Below are positions 25,921 through 34,991 of a stretch of DNA of 64,000 nucleotides, piece by piece. A model generated the notes under the pieces. That model was not told where the DNA came from, made no database searches, and was given only the letters and a program-made list of their open reading frames with translations. This DNA is from Escarpia spicata. Lineage: Eukaryota > Annelida > Polychaeta > Sabellida > Siboglinidae. A program made the position numbers and the translations under genes. The stretch spans positions 40,353,379-40,417,378 of the forward strand of contig OZ023205.1 in the NCBI GenBank assembly GCA_963995525.1, written 5' to 3'. Positions within the stretch are counted from its first letter, which is position 1. Every line of letters begins with the position of its first letter.

Positions 25921-26999
25921 GTAATGGTATTAATGTACTGTTATGTTCTGGTTTGACCAGTCTAATGTGTGTACAATTATTCAATGTTTGTATGATAGGG
26001 TGGTTGTCAAACTGTCAACTACATAGCACATTTCATTTGCAGATCATTTTTTTAACTTATGTTTCTTTTTATTTAATTTGGAATGTTTGTATTGCAAACA
26101 TAAATGTGTATATACAATGCAAGTAAGTATACGTGACACAATATAGCCAAGCCTCAGTGATTGTCATTTCATAATAATTATGCTTATGCTGGCGCACAGA
26201 TCTGCTAAAGGCTGTAACTGCTTTAATGTTAATGTTATGTCACATGACATTTTATCTCTATAGTCACCTGCTGGCTTGCACAGCACAAGATGCTTATGTT
26301 CAGTTTCTGATTTGTATCTTTGAATGTATATTTTAGTGTGTGTGTGTTCAGAAGTCAAAATAACTTAATTTAACCTGTTTAAACATACAATGTGTGGAAT
26401 TATTTTAATAATACGTAAGATTGGGAAGACTCTTAATAAGACATATGATATAATGTCGCTAGTACTATGAGTGAAAAATTGCAAAACTTTTTTTTTTTTT
26501 GAATAAAATTACTTTGTGACTTTATTTCCTGTGACCTTCTTTCCAACCCACCTATGCTCTACCTGCACTTACAGGTAGTTAATTATATTGGCAATTGGAT
26601 GGTGCACAATCCAAATTGTTTCACATTGTTGGCTCTGACACTTGTAAATTGTCTATTTTGTTTGTTATATACTACAATTTTACAATAAATACAATAATAA
26701 CTTTGCCACTCTCATATCATTTATTGTATTTTTTTTACAACTGGGCAAATGACCTTTTCACACTTGAGTGCTGGGCAAATGACCATTGGGCAAGTGATCG
26801 TGCAAAATATGTTTACCTATTAATGAAATTAAAACGTTTATAAGTTACACACCACATGTACACACACATATATTTACATATACATACATATATAATATTA
26901 TATAGTATTATATATATTTACGTGTAGTAGTGCTGTCAAACCATGTTCACCTTCACAAATAATCTGACTCATTCCATATTCCAATTCATGACTTTGTTT

Positions 27000-27165
27000 G
27001 ACAGCTTCAACACAAAGGCGTGAACTACCTCAACACCACTGCAGCCATCACATATGACAAGATCTGTGGTGGCTCTATCGAGCATCAGCGGTCATAGCAA
27101 AGGCAGCTCACTGTCGGGTGTCCAGTCACTTGCTGAGGCTGGATGCAGCTCAGGACAGTAAGTAA
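27000..27165 (+). CDS. putative exon, duplicated motif copy 2
   Basis: Second copy of the Ser-rich motif (GGCTCTATCGAGCATCAGCG onward), followed by ACAGTAAGTAAACG, which includes a plausible GTAAGT donor. See copy 1 at 25729-25920. Open frames around it are short. Confidence 0.25.
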
Positions 27166-27349
27166 ACGTAAGTATTAATTGCTGCTGGTATGCAAACGTG
27201 ATATATACAGCTGTATATATATATATACATAAATCATAGCATAACATTTGGAAGATATGCAAACATGTGTTTGGTTGTTTTGACAATTATGTTTTATTCT
27301 GACCAATCTTATTATTTGGTACACCATCTTTGAAAATGTTTCAACAGCA

Positions 27350-27520
27350 CCCCCCCCCCCCCCCCCCCCCCCCCCGTCTTCCGATATCACCACTCCAGCC
27401 GAGACAGCAGAGCAGCTGAAGTTATAACGGCTTGATAGCGACAAAATTTAGACTACACCATTTGGTTCAGTCGCCAGTGGAGATTTTTGTGCCCCCCAGA
27501 CCAGACTCCACCACTGTATG
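27350..27520. repeat. poly-C tract and dispersed repeat copy
   Basis: A run of more than 20 C residues at about 27352-27375 is followed by the diverged second copy of the repeat found at 13900-14045. Confidence 0.7.
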
Positions 27521-30500
27521 TGATAGTTTTGGTTGTCTGCATTAGGATTTTGCAGTAATGGGTGTCCTCGTTAAATTGCATATTGTTAGAAATGCATGTG
27601 AATTAAAGTAAAGACAATGTAAATTAAAAACACTTTATTGAAACTATTTGATGAGATCATGACTACAAAATTATGAAAAGCACAATACAACTACAGGTAC
27701 AATCATTGTACTTGATGTGTATAATGTAATAATTTTTAATATCACATACACATAAAATGCAAAGCAACAATAGAAACAAAAATTAGGAAGAGGTTGAAAA
27801 AATGTCAGGTACATATAACAAAACAGTTACTTTTATGACAATTCTTTGTTACAAAAAAACAACACTACACATGTGATATCAAATGCTAGTTATATGTTTA
27901 CAACTCACAAAATTAGTGACTAAACAATTATGTGTATTTAACAACAAATTTGTATATTTAATGCCCATAAAATGTAAACCAATGAGAAAAAATTACTTAG
28001 GACGATGTTTAGTTTAACAAATTTAATATGTACATATCAAATAAAAATAACTATATTATGATTTTTTTTTTTTAAACATCAATAGGATATAAAATTCAAA
28101 ACTGTTGTAGTATGTGCAATGCTTGGTATGTTTACAACTCGCAAAAAATAGTGACTAGACTAGACAGGGTCATCGCTATGTGACTGAGAATTACATGTAC
28201 AATCGCTACATGCTACATTGCTCCAGTTTACTCAGCTGTATGAAGAGTACCGGCTACAGACGGTGGATATTTTTGTATGAATAATCTTTGCATATTAATT
28301 TCAGTGTGGCTGAATTCTTCCCACATAAGTCAAGATGGTGTTTTCAATTTAACAGGTCTGCCAGAGAGTAAAGTTTAAAGCGCTTTGAGTAATCCCAAGG
28401 ACTGGATACTACACCATATCAGAACTAAACTTACCCAAGTGTTGTTTAATTATCATGCAAAATGAAAATTAATGTAAATTGTGAAAATATAGAACAGTGA
28501 TAAAAAAGAATAATTTAGAAAAATTATACATGGCATGAAAAATATATAACAGTCCTCGTGATACATAGATAATTTAAACAAGTAAAATGCTGCTGTCAGT
28601 GTATCAACAGATTGTTGTTGAAAAATGTGAAAAGGCTTTCAATACCATTACTTCCTCACAAACTTGTGCCTGGTGTATGTTGCAAGAACTCGGCTGGCTG
28701 CCACTGACTATCAGCAACACAAAGGCAAAGAAACCCTACCAGTTGTAACAATTCTGGATAATTAATGTATTTTTTCATGGACACTGCTAAAAGTTATAGT
28801 TGAATTGAATACAAATACCTTGTATTATTGACTTTTGATAAATGTGTCGTCACATATAAAAATATCATGCATGTCAGAGCCATCCTAATTGTCATTTTGT
28901 CTCCGGTATAGGTAGATGCAGACGTACAGCAAAATGTCAGGAAGCTGGTATGCAGTACCATCAAAGACAGCGAAAACATACAGTGATGTCATCGATATCT
29001 AAACCGATGCAGTTCACCGAAGAATGCTCGACACTGAACCTGTCTGACAGCATCGAAAGTTGTTGTCACTTCTGCAGACCCTGGCACCCACCGTTGCATC
29101 ACCAACTACAGAGCTAGTCAGGCGTCATCACATTCTTATGTCGAGCATCCTGCATTCTACATTGGTTTCCAGGCAGTCACGCTAACTGACTGACCTGGAA
29201 GCCAGTGTACACCCCATCGGCACTGGGGAATCTGTCACGGATTCAACACGACACAATTGGGATCACTCAGTGGACATTTATATGATAAACTGTTAATATG
29301 CAGCATGTTGCATGAGTGTAGAATCTTGTCCGAGATCCTGGACAAATACAACTGCCCAGTATGCCATATTAACTTGGAGAGCTAGTGGTACTAAGCACAC
29401 TAGTTCAATTTCCTATTAAAAAAAACCATATATTCAGTAAACAAAAACAGGCATCATAGTAGTGTTTGGAGTAAATAATTATGATGTGTTCATTGTCATA
29501 ATCAGTATATAGTAATGTTTCATGTATGACCTGCATCATTTCACAAGAAAAAAGGCAGCAAGAAATGTTCTACTACAGCTGCATCTATACATGTTGATAT
29601 CTTAGGAACAGTCAGTGTTTACCAGGGTTGTTCTGGGGGAGGGTGGCTTGATACAGCATGCAGACATTAGTGGAATATGCAATTTCTCAAAACGGTGAAC
29701 AATTTTAACTATTTTTCTTTACTAGGTGTTCATTGTCATGACATGAATTAAAAAAAAATCAATTTCATTACAGTGACGCCTGATCTTACTCAATATTATA
29801 GACTGATTTGAATTCTGCTCATCAGTAAAGCGCATTTATATTTTTAGTTTTGTTTTCAGTATACAACTTCATGTCAGTATCTGCCATGTAACTACTATAC
29901 ATATTCATGTTTTACATTTTAAGCCTGAGGTTGAATGGTCAAGGTGAATGTTGGAAATGACAGAATGAGGTGTTATTGTGATGCTAACAATATATTTTCC
30001 TCGTCAAGTATTCAAAGGTTCATAATACGTATGTCTACCTTCTTCAAGAATGACTAATTTATTTTATAAACTTATTTCAGAGTCATCGCCATATGCTAAA
30101 TACTGTTTAAAGGTGTATTAATATGTCTGTGTTGATACACTTGTGGGTATAATATACAAGTGCAGAAGTCAATCTAGTTTTCCATGCCCAAGATGTTATT
30201 ATTAAAATGTGTATGAAAACAAATGTGGTATATTTAAATGTGCACATTACAATTTTTTGATAACTTATACGTGGTTGATTGTTATAAATTTGAAATTACC
30301 TGGATTGATCAAATGTGTGCCTGCCGCAGACTATGTATCCTCCATGTGTCTGCCGGGCCCGGGTGACCGCCTCTAGCCCCTCTTCTGCCTCCTCTCATTC
30401 TCATTCATGGGTTGCAATGTGGTCTCTAGCAATATCACAATTCAAGTTACATATATTATTATGTATTCATATATATTGCTGTGGTGAGAGTGCATTTTCT

Positions 30501-31391
30501 TGTGTAATCCTTATATATGGTGTACTCTAGGTGTATTGATATTTTATGTATTTACACGTTTACATTTTTATATTGAATAAAATCATCACCATCATGCTTG
30601 TCATAAAAATCTAAATTATTTTGCATAAAATACAATGCAAATCAACAATATTCTGCAGTAATAGTATCAAAAATATGAGTCACAAAAAATGTTTTAATAA
30701 TTACGATCACCAACATAATACTTCCGTGTTTGATGTTCTGTTGCACAAAATTACGGATGCTCCCTGACTAAGTTACTTGGACGATCAACAGGGGCCTGCC
30801 GCCAAAGCAATGTTACTTGTCATTTCGCACCCTCACGTCATCTACTCTCAATATGTATTGTCGGAATAACAGCTTATTAACAACATCCTGCGTAACCAAA
30901 TACAATACATATCAAATATTATGCTCGTTGTCACTCTCTGACTGAATCTCTGGCTGATATGGTGACTGTCTTAGTCTTAGACTTAGACTTGTCAGGCTCG
31001 AGTCGAGAGTAGACATTCGCAAGTTGCAATTCTCGTTGAATTAATACACGGCTACGCGTTTTTGTTGCTAACTGCGATAGTGTAATACGTACCTTCGTAC
31101 AACTACTTTGGAATTATAATCTTCATCTTGATACGCTAAAGCACGTGTGTGTTGTTATTGTTTTCGAATGCCTGGGATGCCGATCTCGCGTAAAGCACGT
31201 GACCGAAGTGGCGCAGTAGGCAGACAGCGCAATTGGCTTTCGCCAGCGATACCCGCTGTAACGACAACTCTTTTTTTGACGATTAAAAAACAAGTACGCA
31301 TTTTTTTTTATTAAACCGACTGTGCGCACTAGTTAAACTATTCACACATTACACATCTGGACATAAAAGAACCGGATTGGCGATGGGCAAA
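27521..31391. other. interior of the TTAA element, no gene recognised
   Basis: AT-rich, with only short ORFs. Pieces with higher complexity (28900-29300, 30300-30420) have no coherent frame or family resemblance that I can support. Confidence 0.4.
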
Positions 31392-31413
31392 CGAAGTGAT
31401 TGAGCACCTTTAA

Positions 31414-31868
31414 ACTGGAAAGATCACATCAGACGAGTAAAGTCTAAACTATCAATTAGTGTTGGTATTATGTACAGATGCAGTAAAATAATCGACCGCC
31501 ACTGTATGTACATGTTATATTCTACTCTGTGTTTGCCGTATTTATTGTATTGTGTGGAAATATGGGGAAATACCTATCCCACCAACTTACACTGTATAAC
31601 AATGTTACAAAAGAGGGTTATATGGATTATGCACAGTGCACAGCGATGCGATCACACAACTCCACTTTTATGTTACAAAGCTCGCAATTTAAAATGTACT
31701 GACTTGGTACAATTTAGGATATTACTATTTATGTATGAAGCCCATAAAATGAATTATCATCGAATATTCAAAGGTTATTTGTTAAACATGTTAAGAAGAT
31801 CTCCACACGAAGTCAAAATCAATTTGTACGTACCCGTGCTTCAAAAACTAGAAGATATATGTCATTAA
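31414..31868 (+). pseudogene. LINE reverse transcriptase, C-terminal thumb part
   Basis: Continues the LINE split at 23869. The peptide has LNWKDHIRRVKSKLSISVGI, MLYSTLCLPYLLYCVEIWGN, TMLQKRVIWIMHSAQRCDHT and LVQFRILLFMYEAHKM. This is the thumb and C-terminal region of jockey/CR1-superclade RTs, including the hallmark Y-L-x-Y-C-x-E-I-W-G-N. The frame is open from the TTAA junction to 31868. Confidence 0.75.
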
Positions 31869-32026
31869 TTGTATATGAAGGTATTGGAACTGGTTTAGGC
31901 AGCGAACGTAGATCACGATCTTCACGATGACACTCATTGCGTTCTGCATTTCCATTTACTTGGTATTTAAGCTTCCTTGACGGGTGATGAAACGGCCGCA
32001 TGATATAGCTCCGAGGACCGCTGGTT

Positions 32027-32032
32027 GCTGAC
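32027..32032. repeat. Polinton target-site duplication, left (GCTGAC)
   Basis: GCTGAC directly before the element start. The identical hexamer follows the right end at 47106-47111. Six-base duplications are the rule for Polintons/Mavericks. Confidence 0.9.
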
Positions 32033-32369
32033 AGTAGTATAGAGAGTTTTAAGAGGCCCGTGCACGACACCTTTGGTGACCTTTGGGCCAAACTTTACTA
32101 ATAAAAAAAGTTTTTATTACCCCTAAACGTTTTCGGGAACCTATTTATAAAAAAAGATCAAAGACTTTTTTGATACTAAACGTTTTCGGGAACCTACTTA
32201 TAAAAAACGTGATGGATTACCCCCCTCTAAGTACATTTGAGGTGCCACCTAGCGGTGAGCGCAGTGATCATTTTAGTATTTTCCCTAGCGATCAACGCCG
32301 TACCTAGCGTGTGCTTACGTAAGCAATAATGCGTTTATCGCGCTGGTATATAAACGCGATAAAACCACT
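32033..32369 (+). repeat. Polinton left terminal inverted repeat
   Basis: Matches the reverse complement of 46773-47105 with scattered differences. It contains two direct copies of TAAACGTTTTCGGGAACCTA about 53 bp apart (about 32123 and 32176), each followed by a TTATAAAAAA-type run, and ends in a TATATAAA box (32347-32354) directed inward. An open frame inside it occurs in both repeats and is only a consequence of the repeat. Confidence 0.9.
32347..32354 (+). promoter_or_regulatory. TATA box at the inner edge of the left inverted repeat
   Basis: TATATAAA; the same box (as GGTATATAACC) occurs twice in the right repeat region (46741-46800), so both ends carry inward-facing TATA motifs. Confidence 0.5.
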
Positions 32370-32382
32370 CATCAACGCCGCC

Positions 32383-32454
32383 GCCGAATTAGCTCTCCTG
32401 GGAGAGTGTTCGACTAGGGATCGAAAGATTCCGGGTCCGAATCCGTAGGTCGGC
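32383..32454 (+). tRNA. tRNA-like gene, Phe-like body with AGG anticodon
   Basis: The 72-base cloverleaf has acceptor GCCGAAT/GGTCGGC (one mismatch, one wobble), a four-pair D stem GCTC/GAGT, and a perfect five-pair anticodon stem TTCGA/TCGAA. The seven-base loop CTAGGGA (T33 present) gives anticodon AGG (32416-32418). The T loop is TCCGAAT, but the T stem is weak (two good pairs). The A-box-like TAGCTCTCCTGGG, the near-consensus B box GGTCCGAATCC and a T6 terminator at 32457-32462 suggest Pol III transcription. The body resembles animal tRNA-Phe, but the anticodon would read CCU (Pro). It lies just inside the left inverted repeat, 85 bases before the first gene. It may be a captured tRNA, a tRNA-like viral RNA or a decayed gene. 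Confidence 0.6.
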
Positions 32455-32456
32455 CC

Positions 32457-32462
32457 TTTTTT
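32457..32462 (+). terminator. Pol III terminator after the tRNA-like gene
   Basis: Run of six T residues two bases beyond the acceptor stem. Confidence 0.55.
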
Positions 32463-32499
32463 AAGATACGTAGCCGCCATCTAGCGGCGGCGGCGGTCC

Positions 32500-32506
32500 T
32501 ATATAA
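32500..32506 (+). promoter_or_regulatory. TATA box of the first rightward gene
   Basis: TATATAA 33 bases before the double ATG at 32539. The leader would be very short. Confidence 0.55.
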
Positions 32507-32538
32507 GCGGTGACGGTAGCGGGTTATCGGTAGTCGGT

Positions 32539-33045
32539 ATGATGTCGTCGCCTATAAAGTTTGGCGGATCGCGCTCGTTCTTGTCGAATATGTATATGTG
32601 TCGATTGACGGTGTTCGGTCGGGGCTTCCGATCCGTCGAGCACGCCTATCAGTATAGGAAAGCAATGTTCAACGAAGACATCGAATGCGCCGAGCGTATC
32701 AAAAGAACGCGATCGCCTTATGTAGCGAAACGACGCAGTTACGAAATTCGAAAAAAGAGAACGGGAACTGAATGGAACGCCGTTAGGGTCGGGTGTATGA
32801 AGGGGTTGTTGATGAACAAGTTTGTCGGGTCGGCAAAGTTGAAGGCCGACCAGTTGGCCACCGGGGACGCCGAATTGGTGGAATGGGTACCGAGTAGGGA
32901 GGGTTTCTGGGGTGGTACCAGGATCGGGGGCGTTGCGGGGAAGAACGCACTCGGTAAACTGTTGATGGAGGTGCGCGACGCTTATAAAGACGCGTCAAAA
33001 GCGTTCGCCGGTATCAGTCGTGGAAAATGGGCGGACCACTGTTGA
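32539..33045 (+). CDS. NADAR/YbiA-family protein
   Basis: 168-residue intact ORF. Family landmarks in order: FLSN (14-17), F-x-S-V-E-H-A-Y-Q-Y-x-K-A (30-42), W-N-x-V-R-x-x-x-M (79-87), LATGDAELVEW (106-116), FWGG (123-126) and GKNALGKLLMEVR (134-146). These match NADAR (DUF1768) proteins, N-glycosidase-like enzymes acting on ADP-ribose-type or riboflavin-precursor substrates. Some members are linked to removal of ADP-ribose from nucleic acid. It starts at a double ATG (second at 32542) 33 bases after a TATA box and overlaps the start of the ATPase gene (33027) by 19 bases. A role in processing NAD- or ADP-ribose-based host marks is inference. It is one of the few unbroken genes of the element. 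Confidence 0.8.
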   Translation: MMSSPIKFGGSRSFLSNMYMCRLTVFGRGFRSVEHAYQYRKAMFNEDIECAERIKRTRSPYVAKRRSYEIRKKRTGTEWNAVRVGCMKGLLMNKFVGSAKLKADQLATGDAELVEWVPSREGFWGGTRIGGVAGKNALGKLLMEVRDAYKDASKAFAGISRGKWADHC

Positions 33046-33657
33046 AGCATACTTTTACGTGTATAGTAGCCGGTCCTACGGGGTGCGTAAGACGACGTTC
33101 GTCGACCGGCTGATACGACACGCTATGATCGATCCGCCGCCCGAGAAAATCCTGTGGTGCTACGGGCAGTGGCAGACCGCTTACGCGTCTATGTCTTCGA
33201 AAATAGAGTTCGTAGACGGCCTGCCGGATCCGACGCGTTTAGACGGTAAAACGAGGACGCTTCTAGTATTCGACGACCTCATGGAGGAAACTGATAGCCG
33301 GGTGTCGGTGCTATTTACAAAAAAAGCCATCATTGTAGTACGTCGGTCGTACAACTACGACAGAACATGTTTCCGAAATGGAAAGAAAACCGTACAATCA
33401 GCCTGAACGCCCAATACATAGAGCTATTCAAGAGCCCTCGAGACGACGGTCAAGTAGGTCACCTAGCGAAACAGATGTACCCGGGAAAGGTCAACTACAT
33501 GATAGAGGCTTTCAAAGACGCGACGTCGGCGGCGTACGGCTATCTCTTCGTGGATCTGAAACAGGAAACGGAAGAGGACATGCGCCTGCGTTCGTGCAAA
33601 TTTCCGGACGATCGCCTTCAGTACGTCTACGTACGGAAGGGTGGCGGCAGACTATAA
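33027..33657 (+). pseudogene. packaging ATPase (A32/FtsK-HerA type), two frameshifts
   Basis: The family motor packages viral DNA into capsids. It starts ATG 33027 (M-G-G-P-L-L). The hydrophobic strand FTCIVAGPTGC (Walker A) is followed, one base out of frame, by KTTFVDRLIRH, so a single-base loss lies inside the Walker A codons at about 33090. The next open stretch has WCYGQWQTAY and Walker B TLLVFDDLM. A second frame change falls at a run of seven A residues near 33319-33325. The last stretch (to 33657) has MFPKWKENRTISLNAQYIEL and ends in a basic GGGRL tail. Both breaks are single-base indels. The second, in a homopolymer, could be a sequencing error. The gene follows NADAR with overlap, as in a compact viral transcription unit. 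Confidence 0.85.
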
Positions 33658-33695
33658 GAAGAGAGGGACGTCGCCGCGTACGCTTATTAGTCGCT

Positions 33696-34091
33696 ATGAC
33701 GGGACGCGCGGTGGTAGCAAAGCGACGACCGAAGGTGGCGGGCCCGACGAATCGCGTGAAGAGACATATTTTCGCCCTGCAGCTGTTGGAGAGGCATAGA
33801 CGGAACATCGATCTGCGAAAAGCCGTGATCGGCCACTCGGAGGCCGGTCTCATTTGTAGTCTGTGCGATTGCGCGCACAACATTCTGAAAGGGAACGTGA
33901 AGGTGTCGCCGAAGCAGAAACGCGTGTTGACGAAATACAGGGATCACCTGCGTAAACTGGCCGATAAACAAGTTCCGGTGAAGCAGAAGCGAGCCATCTT
34001 GCAAACGGGGGCGGGTGGATTTCTAACGGCACTGCTAGCGCCGTTAGCGAGCACCGTTCTCCTCCAACTGCTCAGACAGGTCATCGGGTGA
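33696..34091 (+). CDS. conserved Polinton small basic protein with hydrophobic C-terminus
   Basis: 131 residues from ATG 33696, intact. It has a basic N-terminus, then EAGLICSLCDCAHNILKGNV, SPKQKRVLTKYRDHLRKLAD, KQKRAILQTGAGGFLTALLA and a leucine-rich end. The pattern (C-x-C-x-x-x-x-x-x-L-K-G-x-V, then K-x-K-R-x-x-L-x-x-G-G-F-L) recurs in Polinton/adintovirus genomes next to the ATPase or capsid genes. Its function is unknown; a virion core or membrane-active role is possible. It lies 39 bases after the ATPase stop and ends four bases before the next gene. Confidence 0.65.
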   Translation: MTGRAVVAKRRPKVAGPTNRVKRHIFALQLLERHRRNIDLRKAVIGHSEAGLICSLCDCAHNILKGNVKVSPKQKRVLTKYRDHLRKLADKQVPVKQKRAILQTGAGGFLTALLAPLASTVLLQLLRQVIG

Positions 34092-34094
34092 TTG

Positions 34095-34800
34095 ATGCAG
34101 TACGCGAAGAAGATGGCGTTGATCGACGCGCGATTGGTGGAAAGCCTCCTGTCACGTATCGATCAGCAGAAGCAGCCGAGCACACCCCGATCACGTGTGC
34201 TGAGTAGCCTGGACAGTGACATGAAGGACATTCTAGAGCGGTCGGATTTATCCGAACGCGCTAAGGTGGCGTCGTACAATCAACTGCTGAGTCGCTACAA
34301 CACGATAGAGACGGCTCGAGCGTCTCAACCGGTACGCGTGTCGGTGGTCAACGCCGGCGGCGGTGGCGCCACCATCGTCTGAGGCCGTAGAGCGCGAAAT
34401 CATAGCCAGCATGCCGAAAACGCTGAAAGGGAAGACGGGCCTGCTTATCGCAAAAATGAAAGCAGATCCGCTGTCTCGATGGAAAGACCGTTGCGAATTC
34501 ATGTACGACGGTGAAAAGGTCGCGGGGAGTAACATGGTCGATCTAGTGAACGATCTCATGCGAACGAGAACGAAGACGACACCGCCCGTAGGATGGCGAG
34601 AGTTCGGGTTGCGCATGAAGTGTATGAACATCCCTATGGAATTCGTAGGCAACCCGCGCTATCGGGCGTACATGGAGAGGGAACGACAGCGACTAGAAGA
34701 CAGTTCAGCAGGGACGCCGGAGCGGAGACGAAGGGTGCGGCACGACGGTAAAAACACGAGGAGACAATCGTCGCCGTTGGAGGCGTGGGACGAGTTATAA
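34095..34800 (+). pseudogene. conserved Polinton protein of unknown function, split by a frameshift
   Basis: First open stretch from ATG 34095: MQYAKKMALIDARLVESLL, then LDSDMKDILERSDLSERAKV and YNQLLSRY, ending at a stop at 34382. The second, in another frame from about 34360, continues with IASMPKTLKGKTGLLIAKMK, EFMYDGEKVAGSNMVDLVND, GWREFGL and a Glu/Arg-rich tail, stop 34800. In related elements these two halves belong to one protein, so the GC-rich stretch near 34355-34370 carries an indel. I know of no biochemical function. Confidence 0.6.
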
Positions 34801-34802
34801 CG

Positions 34803-34991
34803 ATGCCGTCACAACGAACGCTAACGTCCATCGTCGTCAGCCTCATCATCGCAGTTATTGCTCTCTATACGTGTATAATAATCGTCGTTCATTGGTCGTC
34901 GTCGTCGTCGTTGCCATGGTGTCCGGGTGGAGTCGTCGTCCAAAACGAAAGCTTCTTCAATACCAACGAAACGACAACGACGACGAACTGA
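34803..34991 (+). CDS. small single-span membrane protein
   Basis: 62 residues from ATG 34803, two bases after the previous stop. A short basic N-terminus is followed by TSIVVSLIIAVIALYTCIII (one transmembrane helix, about residues 8-28), a Ser-rich loop and an Asn/Thr-rich tail with two N-x-(S/T) sites. Its second half overlaps the integrase start in another frame. Similar small membrane proteins are frequent in adenovirus-like gene layouts. Confidence 0.45.
   Translation: MPSQRTLTSIVVSLIIAVIALYTCIIIVVHWSSSSSLPWCPGGVVVQNESFFNTNETTTTTN

Larger units (their letters stand above)
23874..31409. mobile_element. 7.5-kb DNA transposon with TTAA target duplication
   Basis: TTAA occurs at 23870-23873 and 31410-31413. 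Inside these, the ends are inverted repeats: AGGTGCTCAATCATTTCGAT at the left against AGGTGCTCAATCACTTCGTT read inward from the right (24 bases with two mismatches). The element sits inside a LINE. Removing it with one TTAA rejoins the LINE reading frame across the junction as I-D-E-P-L-N-W-K-D-H. TTAA duplications are typical of the piggyBac and Kolobok superfamilies; I see no transposase good enough to choose. The interior is AT-rich with a few exon-like pieces (24230-24419, 25729-25920, 27000-27160). Confidence 0.75.

Noticed and set aside
32083..32307. Open frame in the left inverted repeat (and its twin at 46835-47095)
   Set aside because: The same peptide appears from both ends only because the DNA is an inverted repeat. 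It crosses direct repeats and a promoter-like region and has no protein features.
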